Shown here: piece after piece, positions 53,147 to 61,985 of the stretch
How the letters are laid out: every line of letters starts with the position of its first letter
Numbering within the stretch: position 1 is the first letter of the stretch
Assembly: GCF_007570825.1 (NCBI RefSeq)
Contig: NZ_SUNB01000001.1
Span: 744,001 to 808,000, forward strand
Length of the DNA stretch: 64,000 nucleotides
Direction: 5' to 3'
From: Pleionea sediminis
Lineage (GTDB): Bacteria; Pseudomonadota; Gammaproteobacteria; Enterobacterales; Kangiellaceae
Translations under genes and position numbers: made by a program
Notes under the pieces: model-generated
The model's input: only the letters and a program-made list of their open reading frames with translations
What the model was told of the DNA's origin: nothing
Databases searched by the model: none

Positions 53147-54328
53147 TTAAGAAGTTGATTTTTTCAAACTGTATTTGAGTACGATGTAGCCCAAAATACC
53201 CGATACTAACGATCCAGCCAGTATCCCAAGTCGCTCATCATAAAGAGAATTAACACCCGTTTCTTCAAATGCTAACCCTCCGATGAATAGACTCATAGTA
53301 AAACCAATACCACAGAGCAATGAAGCACCATAAATATGCAAAATAGTAAGATCTTTTGGTAACTTTGTGATTTTAAACATCATACCCAAACCAATAAATA
53401 ACATAATACCTATTTGTTTTCCAAACACCAGACCGCAGAAAATCCCCAATGAAATTGGATGTAAAAGATTCTCCAGACCAACATTAATAATAGGTACTCC
53501 GGCATTAGCAAAAGCGAATACAGGCAAGACAAAAAACGCAACCATGCCATGTAAATCGTGTTCTAAATCCTTGAGTGGCGAGACATTGGGCTCATTTTTA
53601 TGTTTCATAGGAATAAACATAGCCATGACCACACCTGCCAATGTTGCATGCACACCCGACTTTAATAAAGCTGCCCACATGATGATCCCGACAATAAAGT
53701 ACGGAGTAATATCGCTTACTTTTTTACGGTTAAGAGCGAATAAAAAGGCTGCTGCAATAATAGCGGTAACTAAAGCGGTCATTGAAAGGTTCGATGTATA
53801 AAACAGAGCAATGATTACTATCGCACCGATATCATCAAAGATGGCCAAAGCAACCAAAAACACCTTTAAGCTAACTGGGACACTCTTACCGAGCAGCATT
53901 AGAATACCTAACGCAAAGGCAATGTCGGTCGCAGCAGGAATTGCCCAACCTTTCAGTGCGACAGGATCACTCCAATTAAAGTAAGCATAAATTAAAGCAG
54001 GAACAACCATTCCGCCTATCGCACCCAAGCCGGGTAATATAACTTTATCAATCGATGACAGCTCACCTTCCCTAAATTCTCGCTTTAATTCCAAACCGAC
54101 AAGCAAGAAGAAAATCGCCATTAATCCATCGTTGATCCACAATAACAGTGGCTTATCGATTTGAAAGTCACCCACACGAATTTCAACCGGTAATTGAATT
54201 AACTTTTGATAAAACTCATACAATCCGGTATTCGCAAAAATAAGCGCTAGGATAGCGGAGAAGAGTAATATTATACCACTCGCTGACTCGAGCTTTAAAA
54301 AGCGCTTAAATTCATCAATCACTTGCAT
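53147..54328 (-). CDS. nhaA: Na+/H+ antiporter NhaA
   Basis: A 393-residue inner-membrane antiporter exchanging Na+ or Li+ for protons; controls sodium and pH in salty, alkaline settings. NhaA residues are all present: LVGLELKREFREGE near 76-89, ATDIAFALG near 133-141 (Asp135, equal to E. coli Asp133), and AIFDDIGAI with Asp165-Asp166 (E. coli 163-164). About 12 helices. It starts an operon with the amidoligase and amidotransferase-like genes, an unusual company for nhaA. Confidence 0.95.
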   Translation of the reverse strand: MQVIDEFKRFLKLESASGIILLFSAILALIFANTGLYEFYQKLIQLPVEIRVGDFQIDKPLLLWINDGLMAIFFLLVGLELKREFREGELSSIDKVILPGLGAIGGMVVPALIYAYFNWSDPVALKGWAIPAATDIAFALGILMLLGKSVPVSLKVFLVALAIFDDIGAIVIIALFYTSNLSMTALVTAIIAAAFLFALNRKKVSDITPYFIVGIIMWAALLKSGVHATLAGVVMAMFIPMKHKNEPNVSPLKDLEHDLHGMVAFFVLPVFAFANAGVPIINVGLENLLHPISLGIFCGLVFGKQIGIMLFIGLGMMFKITKLPKDLTILHIYGASLLCGIGFTMSLFIGGLAFEETGVNSLYDERLGILAGSLVSGILGYIVLKYSLKKSTS

Positions 54329-54422
54329 CTTTATTCTTCCAATCTTCTTTTAATTATGAAAAACCATACTTTTTTTGATATCAATATCTCTGCTCATTAT
54401 AGCCGATTTAAATGGCCACTGC

Positions 54423-55163
54423 TTACCATTCAATGAACTTTCCATCCCAGTCGACGTAAGCAAGCTCACCATCAAAAGGTAATTCAGAAAGCACCTTCAG
54501 TAAACGAGTTGCGACAAAATCAGGTGTAAATAACTTTTCTTTAGGTACATTTTTTTGAAACGGTTTTGACAAAGGTGTGTCTGTTGTTCCTGGATGAAAG
54601 GCAACCAACTTAACGAATTTATTTTTCCGATAAAACTCTATTGATGCGGTTTTGAGCAGCATATTTAAAGCGGCTTTTGATGCTCGGTAAGCATACCAGC
54701 CGCCTAATCGATTATCTTGGATACTGCCGATTCGAGCACTCAATACCACAATATGACACTCTTGTTTTGCCTTTATCAAAGAAGATAGATTCGATATCCA
54801 AATGAAAGGCGTGATTGTATTGATTGAAATAAGGTGAGATAAATTAGTGGCTGTGACATCTGCTAAAGATTTTTCAGGGAACGAAACGTCATCATGTAGC
54901 ACACCGTTAAATATCATTATTTTTGAAATTCTATAAGATGCACCGGCTAAATACTCAATGACGGAAGCTATTGATGCTTCAGTATAGTCTGAAGTAATGT
55001 ACTCAACACGATTATCCAAAAACAAAGATTCTCTGGTAGACCGGGTAATTGCAAAGATTTTCTCTACCGATTGCACCTCTACCATATGACGGATGACCGC
55101 TTGGGCGATATAACTTGAAGCACCGATAATAACGCAACAAGTGTCTGAATTCGTTTGATCCAA
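54423..55163 (-). CDS. Short-chain dehydrogenase/reductase
   Basis: A 246-residue NAD(P)-dependent oxidoreductase. The cofactor motif GASSYIAQAV lies at 14-23, IFNGV (Asn86) is the NAG-type motif, and the catalytic residues are Ser142, Tyr159 and Lys163 (LSARIGSIQ; YAYRASKAAL). FHPGTTDTPLSKPF near 194-207 is the typical post-catalytic loop. Only a TTG at 55163 gives the complete cofactor fold; AGG lies 8 bases ahead. It resembles the C-factor (CsgA)-like SDR group. It lies divergent from the unknown acyltransferase locus and could belong to the same pathway. Confidence 0.85.
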   Translation of the reverse strand: MDQTNSDTCCVIIGASSYIAQAVIRHMVEVQSVEKIFAITRSTRESLFLDNRVEYITSDYTEASIASVIEYLAGASYRISKIMIFNGVLHDDVSFPEKSLADVTATNLSHLISINTITPFIWISNLSSLIKAKQECHIVVLSARIGSIQDNRLGGWYAYRASKAALNMLLKTASIEFYRKNKFVKLVAFHPGTTDTPLSKPFQKNVPKEKLFTPDFVATRLLKVLSELPFDGELAYVDWDGKFIEW

Positions 55164-55735
55164 CTTAAGTACCTATCTGGTTTAATACAATTAACAATTG
55201 ATTATCATGATTTAATACGATCAATCCTCATTATAAGATCGTCATTTGCTATATTCTTAAGAGCTATCGACTTGATAGTTAATAAGATTATATTTATGGA
55301 GCTCCCATTTTCGCCCGACCCCTGTCTTTGCTTAATAAAGCCCTAAAACGTAAAAGAGTCCTTTTTTTAAAAAACTAAGAAACAAAATTACGTATTTCAC
55401 TATGAAATGATGACTATCTAATGGAGATATACATCCCAATAATTAAAATTAACGCCTATATTTTCATCAACTTCACTTTGACACGATCCACCTACCTCTG
55501 GCGTAATGATTGCATCTTCTATAGAGAGTAAAGCTGAACTTGAGTCGACCAATATAGAAGCTCTAGGACCAATAAGCATAGAATTGGGCTCTAATGACCC
55601 AATCAAAGTCACAGCAGAAAGACGAAATAAACCAAGTTCGGCTCGACATGTAGTTTGCTTAACAGATTGAATGAAATCATCGTTAAGTAATTGTCATTTA
55701 CCCAAAAAATAAAATTTATAATCAAGGGGAACAAT
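55164..55735. other. Intergenic region with a possible gene remnant
   Basis: No complete gene. On the reverse strand a 64-codon frame (55418-55612) encodes SLEPNSMLIGPRASILVDSS and AIITPEVGGSCQSEVDENIG; it looks protein-like but has no ribosome binding site and is cut by stops upstream, so it may be a remnant. TTGATTATCATGATT (about 55199-55213) resembles half a Fur site near the SDR start. The right end holds the promoter and AAGGGGA ribosome site of the acyltransferase gene. Confidence 0.4.
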
Positions 55736-56965
55736 ATGACTTATAAAAGAACATTAACACCCGTAGAAAGATACTACGTCAGTTGTGATAACCATAAGCC
55801 ACCACATAAAACACCTTGTCTTAATCAAATGATGCTGGAAGGTATTGGCGATTTCGATGAATCAAAATGGCAAAAAGCTGTCGAAATTGCTTCTCAGAAA
55901 AATCCCGGGAGTCGTTTGGTTCTTTCTGGAAAGTTGGGGTTCAGCAAATGGAAAGCCTCCAATAAACCTGCGCGTCTTCGTATTGTGGATGGCTCAAATT
56001 GGGACGGTATGAGTGATGCAAACTGTCCATTCCAAGGAGCAGCACTTCCTCCTTTCGAAGGTCCCACAACTGAAGTTGTGCTAATTAAAGGGAATCCCGC
56101 TCGAATCGCAGTTAGAACTCACCATGGTGCAATGGATGGACGCGGAACTCAAACCTTTATTGATGATGTTTTCCGAGTATTAAATGGCGAAGAACCTCTT
56201 GGAGAAAACTCCACGATCACTGATTTGGAATTAGCTAAGCAAATTAATGGTGGCGAACAAAGGTTTGGAGAATTTATACCCGACGATGCGATTCCTCCCA
56301 CAGGAAAACCCGATGGCAACTCTCAGGGCAGCCACTGGATTCGACGACGCTTACCCGGCAAACACAAACAGGTACTTGCCAAAGCAGCTATTGCAATTTC
56401 TGAATTAACAAATCGCTTCGGCGAGTCCAATACGCGTATTCAATTACCGGTTGATATGCGTCCTAGAGCAGAAGGCATTCGCTCGACTGGAAATTTGACG
56501 GGCACTATTATGATGAATGTAAATCCTTCAACGACTCCGGATGAGTGGGATAATACTATTCGTCAATTGATAGAGGAACAACGCGAAGCTGAACTACCAA
56601 GATTTGCTTCCAGTATTCCTTTAAATTGGTTCGGCTGGCTGCCTTTATCATTAATGAAATACGCCAATAAAAAATTATCCGTTAAGCGCTTAACGACAGG
56701 ACTTTATCGAACTCACGCTATCATATCGAACTTAGGGCGATTGCCAATAAGCAATTATTCTGGAGGCGGTTTCGAAGCTAAGTGCGGATTCTTTATTCCA
56801 CCTGAATTCGAAGCGACTGCGTTTTTTCTCACAATGTCTGGCTCTCCCGACGGGATCGATTTTGTTTTGCGTATTCCAAATGTGTTAGCAACAAATAACC
56901 GGATGGAAAAAGCTTTAGATTATATTCTGAGCAAATATAATATCGAGTCGCTGGTTGCGGCTTAA
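55736..56965 (+). CDS. Condensation-domain-like acyltransferase (HHxxxDG)
   Basis: A 409-residue stand-alone protein of the chloramphenicol acetyltransferase/condensation superfamily. The catalytic motif is HHGAMDG at 129-135 (His130 catalytic, Asp134 structural). Other family features are the opening LTPVERYYVSCDN, the RIQLPVDMRPRAEG stretch near 240 and ISNLGRLPIS near 336-345. Such enzymes transfer acyl groups to alcohols or amines; relatives include NRPS condensation domains, PapA5 and alcohol acetyltransferases. The ATG at 55736 has AAGGGGA six bases upstream. It is followed by a hairpin and 1.35 kb of non-coding DNA before a same-strand operon that holds a second such enzyme. Confidence 0.83.
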   Translation: MTYKRTLTPVERYYVSCDNHKPPHKTPCLNQMMLEGIGDFDESKWQKAVEIASQKNPGSRLVLSGKLGFSKWKASNKPARLRIVDGSNWDGMSDANCPFQGAALPPFEGPTTEVVLIKGNPARIAVRTHHGAMDGRGTQTFIDDVFRVLNGEEPLGENSTITDLELAKQINGGEQRFGEFIPDDAIPPTGKPDGNSQGSHWIRRRLPGKHKQVLAKAAIAISELTNRFGESNTRIQLPVDMRPRAEGIRSTGNLTGTIMMNVNPSTTPDEWDNTIRQLIEEQREAELPRFASSIPLNWFGWLPLSLMKYANKKLSVKRLTTGLYRTHAIISNLGRLPISNYSGGGFEAKCGFFIPPEFEATAFFLTMSGSPDGIDFVLRIPNVLATNNRMEKALDYILSKYNIESLVAA

Positions 56966-57048
56966 TGCTATTTAAAAGTTAAACGAGTAAATTTTTAAAG
57001 CATTATAGTTTTAAATAGAAATGATACATTCGAAAAGTAAAAATATTT

Positions 57049-57069
57049 GAGCACACTCTATGTGTGCTC
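57049..57069 (+). terminator. Hairpin after the first condensation-like gene
   Basis: GAGCACAC (57049-57056) and GTGTGCTC (57062-57069) around TCTAT, 84 bases after the stop codon. Only a short T-rich tail follows. Confidence 0.6.
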
Positions 57070-57893
57070 TTACTCAATTTAAGCAATATACCCTTTCACT
57101 TATCACTCATTATCTCGACAATTATAGAACTGAAAAATCCCGATAATCATCCACTATATATTCTCCATGAACATCTACATGATGAAATAAAGCCAATTTA
57201 TCTTTTGCCAAAACAGCCTATACAACCACACCTTAACAACCTGCAACATTCAAATACTAGATTTTACTAGCCGTTGCTTTTTGCAAAAAGTCCCAAAATA
57301 TTAGAAATCAAATGAATCCGAGATAAAAGCAATGATCAGGATCGACAGATACATCATGCACTAATTTAAATCACTATTGAAAATTAAAACAAGAACATAG
57401 TTCACATTGGTGCATAATTAAAACTCGATTAAAAACCCTTAATGTGAAGTAGTTCAACAACAAACAAATATCATCTCTAGTCACAACAAAATAACAAGTC
57501 TTTATAAACGAGTAATAATCCTATTACTTAATTTACAAACAAATGAGTCACCATAAACATTCATTAAAATAAAAATAAGTATTGTGTTAACAAATTAAAA
57601 ACATGAACCATTACAGTATTTTTCTCATATTAGGCTCAAGAAGTTATTAAAATAAAATTAATACAAAATTGTTACTAACAATCCACCTGACATTTTTAAT
57701 GAATTTAAACAATTCTATTTAACTCCAGTAGTGATTGCCGTGTTTAATCTGCGATCTTTTGACAAATAAAAGCCACTTATCAGCAAACCTTAGCATAGGT
57801 CAATTGTTAGACTGAAATCGATTATACAAATAAAACAAATTAGACAAGTAACACAACTAATAAAGAACGAACTGAACACATTGAGTAGGGCAA

Positions 57894-58067
57894 ATGGGTA
57901 GCTTGATGTTTCAGAAAATAAGAAAAACGAGGCAGATAATGAACACCTTAAATACAATTCAAACCATTCCGATCTTGATATTACCTTCAATCGCTCATGA
58001 GAGACTTGAGGTCTCCTTCAGTCGACAGAAAGAAAATTTCCGAAAATGGTGCAAGCACCAAAATTGA
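57894..58067 (+). CDS. Possible small protein, 57 residues
   Basis: Frame with three possible in-frame ATGs (57894, 57906, 57939). The first has AGGG 5 bases upstream; the third has GAGG 7 bases upstream and would give 42 residues, MNTLNTIQTIPILILPSIAH onward, ending FRKWCKHQN. A hydrophobic middle is followed by a basic, Trp/Cys-containing tail. It lies 250 bases before the unknown biosynthetic operon on the same strand. It could be a leader or precursor peptide, or chance. Confidence 0.35.
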   Translation: MGSLMFQKIRKTRQIMNTLNTIQTIPILILPSIAHERLEVSFSRQKENFRKWCKHQN

Positions 58068-58318
58068 TCACTTGAGTTATTTTCAAATTCTCAACTGAAC
58101 AATTGAATTGATCTAAAAGCGAGAGTCACTTCTTTCAAATTATGAGTCAATTTGTGCATCGATCTATCGATGGCATCTTGAGTTGTAAATTTGTATCAAT
58201 TCAGATTTCGATAATTAGTTAGCCAACGGAGTATCTCAATTAAGAAGTATTGGCTTATCAATATAAACCAGGCTGTTGTAAGGCCGACTTCATAAAGGAA
58301 CATAATGCGAGGTAAATA

Positions 58319-59113
58319 ATGAAACAGAATAACTCAAAATTAGAAGCTAAGTACGTACCACTCAATAAATTGTCTTTTAAACAAGTTCTTGGTATGTATC
58401 AAGTTTTTGTAAAATACTACGAAAATGTTGAGCAAGAAGTTTTCATTAATGACATGAGCGAGAAAGAAGGAATCATTATCCTCACCGACAACAGCATTAA
58501 GAAAATCGTTGGATTTAGTACGCTAAAGAAAGTTCCATTAGATATTAATGGTAAAAAAGGAATTGGCTTATTTAGTGGAGACACCGTATTGGAACGTCAA
58601 TACTGGGGTGATCGTTCACTACACACCAAGTTTCTTCACTATATAGTTAAACTTAAAATATCGAACCCTCTTACTCCTGTGTATTGGTTACTTATCTCAA
58701 AAGGTTACAAGACTTATTTGCTAATGGCGAATAACTTTGTTGATTACTATCCCCGGGCCGATCTTTCAAACAGCAATTCAGCCACAATAAAAAACAAACA
58801 ATTAAAAAGTGTAGTCAGTAATTATTGCGAACAGTTATTTCCTAAGGCCTTCGATCAGCAGAATATGATTTTGGACTTCGGAGAAAACAGTCAGCATCTA
58901 AAAGACAATGTGGCGGAAATTACCAAAGAAATGCAGCAAAAATATCCAAAGATTGATTTCTTTGTAAAACGCAACCCAGATTGGCATCGAGGTACAGAAC
59001 TTCCTTGTGTTGGAGAAATATCTTTTAAATTATTTGCGAGTTATATCGGAAAAATGTTGAAGCGGCGCAAGCCTGTAGCTCCCAATAAAGAAGTGGCAGC
59101 AAATTGGAGATAG
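58319..59113 (+). CDS. GNAT-like protein, first gene of the GH3 operon
   Basis: A 264-residue protein not clearly assignable. The N-terminal half looks like an acyl-CoA N-acyltransferase fold: FKQVLGMYQVFVKYYENVEQ, IIILTDNSIKKIVGFSTLKK (beta4-like), then GLFSGDTVLERQYWGDRSLH where the acyl-CoA loop would be. WLLISKGYKTYLLMANNFVD follows. The C-terminal part (WHRGTELPCVGEISFKLFAS) is basic. GAGG lies 7 bases before the ATG. The stop is 5 bases before the GH3 gene, so they are co-transcribed. Probably an acyltransferase of the pathway; confidence in the fold is modest. Confidence 0.7.
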   Translation: MKQNNSKLEAKYVPLNKLSFKQVLGMYQVFVKYYENVEQEVFINDMSEKEGIIILTDNSIKKIVGFSTLKKVPLDINGKKGIGLFSGDTVLERQYWGDRSLHTKFLHYIVKLKISNPLTPVYWLLISKGYKTYLLMANNFVDYYPRADLSNSNSATIKNKQLKSVVSNYCEQLFPKAFDQQNMILDFGENSQHLKDNVAEITKEMQQKYPKIDFFVKRNPDWHRGTELPCVGEISFKLFASYIGKMLKRRKPVAPNKEVAANWR

Positions 59114-59118
59114 CATAA

Positions 59119-60828
59119 ATGGCGCAGATTGCTACTAAGGGTTTTAGTCGACTGGCAAATAAACTGTCAAAGATAACCAGCTACGCTGGTTATCGTCGGT
59201 TTACTTCTGCAATGAAAGACGTTGAAAGCTCTCAGACAAGCCGGCTGAAGAATATATTACAGTCCGTACAAGAAACTAAAGTAGCAGACGACTATGGACT
59301 GACTGGAGTTCTGTCTTTATCGCAGTTCAAAAATAAGATACCTGTAACGGAATATCATACTTGGTCACCCTATATCGAAGAGCAACGATCGACTGGATCG
59401 TCGATACTCTCCCAATCGCCTTGTGAACGCTATCAACCCACTAGCGGTTCAACGTCAGCGATAAAATGGATTCCATATTCTGACGCATTTCTGGGTGAAC
59501 TCGATCAGGCTATTTCTCCTTGGATGTGGGATTTATATCAACAGTTTCCAGGTATGTCTCGTGGGCGTCATTACTGGTCACTGTCCTGGATTCCAGGGTC
59601 ATTGCGAGAACAAATCAGTGGCAACGTTAATGATGACTTAAAGCTCTTGTCTTCTTGGAAGCGCATTTTTATGTCAGCACTAATGACCGTTCCTGACGAA
59701 ATATCAAAAACACAAACGTCCGAGCAATCATTATTTGCGTCGCTTTGCTACCTTGCGGCGGATCAGTCTCTATCGGTTATTTCGGTATGGAGCCCGACAT
59801 TCGCAATTAATTTGCTTAATGGACTTTCACGATTCAGGGAACAAATTTCAGAAACTTTAAGAACGGGTACATGGAGCATTTACTCCAACGAGTTACAGTT
59901 TTTAAAACCACCAAAATCAAAATATGGAGCCAACGTATTAACAGAGTGGAATGGCGAAATTGATTCGATAATAGTCCATTTATTGTGGCCATCGCTTTCT
60001 GTAATCAGTTCATGGGACACTTCCACATCTGCGATTTGGGCTGAACAGCTTCAAAAGATTTTTCGAGGAGTAAAGTTTCAAGGAAAAGGGTTATGGTCAA
60101 CCGAAGGCGTTGTTACCATTCCATTTCAGGGAAAATATCCATTAGCCGTTAATAGCCATTTCTATGAGTTCATGGACCTTCAAGACGATAAAGTTTACAC
60201 CTCATGGGAATTAAAGAAAGGTCAGATTGTAAAGCCACTATTAACCACCGGGAGTGGATTGCTGCGCTATGCGATGAAAGACCAAATTGAAGTTGTTGAC
60301 TTTATTCAACAAACCCCCTGCTTCCAGTTCCTCGGAAGAATGGACGGTACTGATATGGTAGGTGAAAAGCTAAGTGGCGCTTTGGCGAGTGATCTCCTGG
60401 CAAAAACTGCCAATAAACATCGTGAAATAAAACCGATTAGTTTAGTCGCCGTACCATCAGTAACATCTGAACAGCCTTATTATCTTTTGTTGTGTGATCG
60501 ATCAGAAACCCACGAAAGTCAAGCAGATGCAGTAGCAAATGAACTAGAGGCCGAACTCAATAATCACTTTCACTATCAGTTGGCAAGAGATCTTAATCAG
60601 TTAGGTCACGCTCGTTGCCTGATTGTTGATGATGCCTGGAAGCTCTATGAAGATAGATGCCGTCGTCGGGGCATGGTGGTGGGCAACATTAAAGTTGAAC
60701 CATTAACACTGTGGGACAGCGAAATTCCTGACGCTTTTAAAAACGCTCGTCAGTCAATTACCGAAGAGCAATCAAAATATGAAGGTTCATCTATTGGTAT
60801 TAAATCAGACATAATGGTTGGTGCATAA
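59119..60828 (+). CDS. GH3-family acyl-adenylating ligase
   Basis: A 569-residue member of the GH3 (plant auxin-amino acid ligase) branch of the ANL superfamily. ANL landmarks: ATP loop TSGSTSAIKWIPYS near 108-121, the SLWSTEGVV-like GLWSTEGVVTIP near 325-336, NSHFYEFMDLQD near 341-352, GSGLLRYAMKDQIEV (adenylate Tyr/Asp region) near 376-390 and FLGRMDGTDMVGEKLS near 400-415. GH3 enzymes adenylate a carboxylate and pass it to an amine, making an amide. Neighbouring genes overlap or abut (5 bases before, 0 after). It is the likely bond-forming core of an unknown small-molecule pathway. Confidence 0.85.
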   Translation: MAQIATKGFSRLANKLSKITSYAGYRRFTSAMKDVESSQTSRLKNILQSVQETKVADDYGLTGVLSLSQFKNKIPVTEYHTWSPYIEEQRSTGSSILSQSPCERYQPTSGSTSAIKWIPYSDAFLGELDQAISPWMWDLYQQFPGMSRGRHYWSLSWIPGSLREQISGNVNDDLKLLSSWKRIFMSALMTVPDEISKTQTSEQSLFASLCYLAADQSLSVISVWSPTFAINLLNGLSRFREQISETLRTGTWSIYSNELQFLKPPKSKYGANVLTEWNGEIDSIIVHLLWPSLSVISSWDTSTSAIWAEQLQKIFRGVKFQGKGLWSTEGVVTIPFQGKYPLAVNSHFYEFMDLQDDKVYTSWELKKGQIVKPLLTTGSGLLRYAMKDQIEVVDFIQQTPCFQFLGRMDGTDMVGEKLSGALASDLLAKTANKHREIKPISLVAVPSVTSEQPYYLLLCDRSETHESQADAVANELEAELNNHFHYQLARDLNQLGHARCLIVDDAWKLYEDRCRRRGMVVGNIKVEPLTLWDSEIPDAFKNARQSITEEQSKYEGSSIGIKSDIMVGA

Positions 60829-61932
60829 ATGGCCTCTAACTTTGAACTTCGACAAGCAACTGAAAACGATACGGGCATTATTAGAGATCTCATTCATGCG
60901 ACTCCGCAAGATGGAGATTTGCTCATTAACTTTGAACGAGAGCCCAACTTTTTTGACGGCACAAAAGTAACAACATCTAAACCAGATGTCTGGCTGTATT
61001 ATGACAATATAAAAAAACAGCTGGGCGGCGTCTTTAGTTTTGGCTCTCGTGAGGTTTATGTTAATGGGGCTCGAAAACAAATCCGTTATGCAAACGACTT
61101 AAGGATCCACTCCGACTATCGAGGTTCGAGAAGCTTATTAAGAATGTTCAATCAAGTTAAGAAGCAACTGAACGATCGTGAGTGGATGCAAACGGTCATT
61201 TTATCGGACAACCAAGCTTCGTTATCAACTGTTGGTAGCGGCAGAGCGGGCCTTCCAACTTATTATCCTTACGGTAAAGTAGCAACTCATATGCTCTATG
61301 TATCTGGAAAGAAACCAGAGATCAATAACGGTATCAATATTAGGCTCGCTAAGCCTGACGATATTAATGCCATGCAGCGATTTTTCAACAAAGAAGCCCC
61401 AAAAAAGCAGTTTTATCCTCACTATGAGTTTAATAATCTGAAAACAGAAGACAGTTATTACAACAATCTTTCAATTGAAAACTATTTTCTCGCATTCAAT
61501 GGTTCAGAAATTGTTGGCATATGTGGTTTCTGGAATCAAAAAGAATTCAAACAAACACGTTTTCTTGAGTACCGGGGTAAAATGCGATTATTACGACAAG
61601 TAAATAATGTTTACTCAAAATTATTTGGCGGAATCCAATTACCAAAACCTGGAGACACATTAGACTATATCTCACTTCATACCATTTTGGTAAAAAACAA
61701 CAATCCAGGTATTTTCAGCAGCCTTCTTAGACGCGCCTACAATCATTTTTGTAGCCAGCCGATTAGTGCCATAGTTACCGGGTTAAGTATTGACGATCCA
61801 TTAAGTGAAGTCTACAAAAAATACAGAAAGCAAACGATTTACAGTAACCACTTTTTAATGAGTTACGAGGAAGATCCACGAGAGACTTTAGATAGAGAAA
61901 AAACGCTCTACCTCGAAATATCACGTGCATAG
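60829..61932 (+). CDS. Tandem-GNAT N-acyltransferase
   Basis: A 367-residue protein with two GNAT domains. Domain 1 (about 1-165) has LRQATENDTGIIRDLI, WLYYDNIKKQLGGVFSFGSR and the acyl-CoA strand and loop RYANDLRIHSDYRGSRSLLR. Domain 2 (about 170-360) has INIRLAKPDDINAMQRFFNK and YFLAFNGSEIVGICGFW, then LDYISLHTILVKNNNPGIFS. Its ATG directly follows the GH3 stop codon (TAA ATG), so translation is coupled. It probably acylates an amine product or intermediate of the GH3 ligase; acyl donor and acceptor are unknown. Confidence 0.8.
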   Translation: MASNFELRQATENDTGIIRDLIHATPQDGDLLINFEREPNFFDGTKVTTSKPDVWLYYDNIKKQLGGVFSFGSREVYVNGARKQIRYANDLRIHSDYRGSRSLLRMFNQVKKQLNDREWMQTVILSDNQASLSTVGSGRAGLPTYYPYGKVATHMLYVSGKKPEINNGINIRLAKPDDINAMQRFFNKEAPKKQFYPHYEFNNLKTEDSYYNNLSIENYFLAFNGSEIVGICGFWNQKEFKQTRFLEYRGKMRLLRQVNNVYSKLFGGIQLPKPGDTLDYISLHTILVKNNNPGIFSSLLRRAYNHFCSQPISAIVTGLSIDDPLSEVYKKYRKQTIYSNHFLMSYEEDPRETLDREKTLYLEISRA

Positions 61933-61985
61933 ACTGGATTAAATGGAATAATTTAGCTAACAACCCTATGAAAAGGCGATAAATA

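Larger units (their letters stand above)
56966..58318. other. 1.35-kb AT-rich region with little coding content
   Basis: Unusually long gap in this gene-dense window. It contains a hairpin at 57049-57069, a possible 57-codon gene at 57894-58067, and otherwise AT-rich sequence with no frame showing a start and ribosome site. No tRNA, repeat array or transposon end is seen. It may hold the long leader or regulatory region of the operon that starts at 58319. Confidence 0.6.

Noticed and set aside
55418-55612. Reverse-strand 64-residue gene
   Set aside because: Protein-like composition but no ribosome site and stops upstream in frame; kept only as a possible remnant in the intergenic entry.
57064-57270. 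Small open frame after the condensation-like gene
   Set aside because: No ribosome binding site, very AT-biased composition and overlap with the terminator hairpin.
57790-57990. Reverse-strand hydrophobic 66-residue frame
   Set aside because: No start signal; the hydrophobic look comes from AT-rich sequence, and it overlaps a better supported forward frame.
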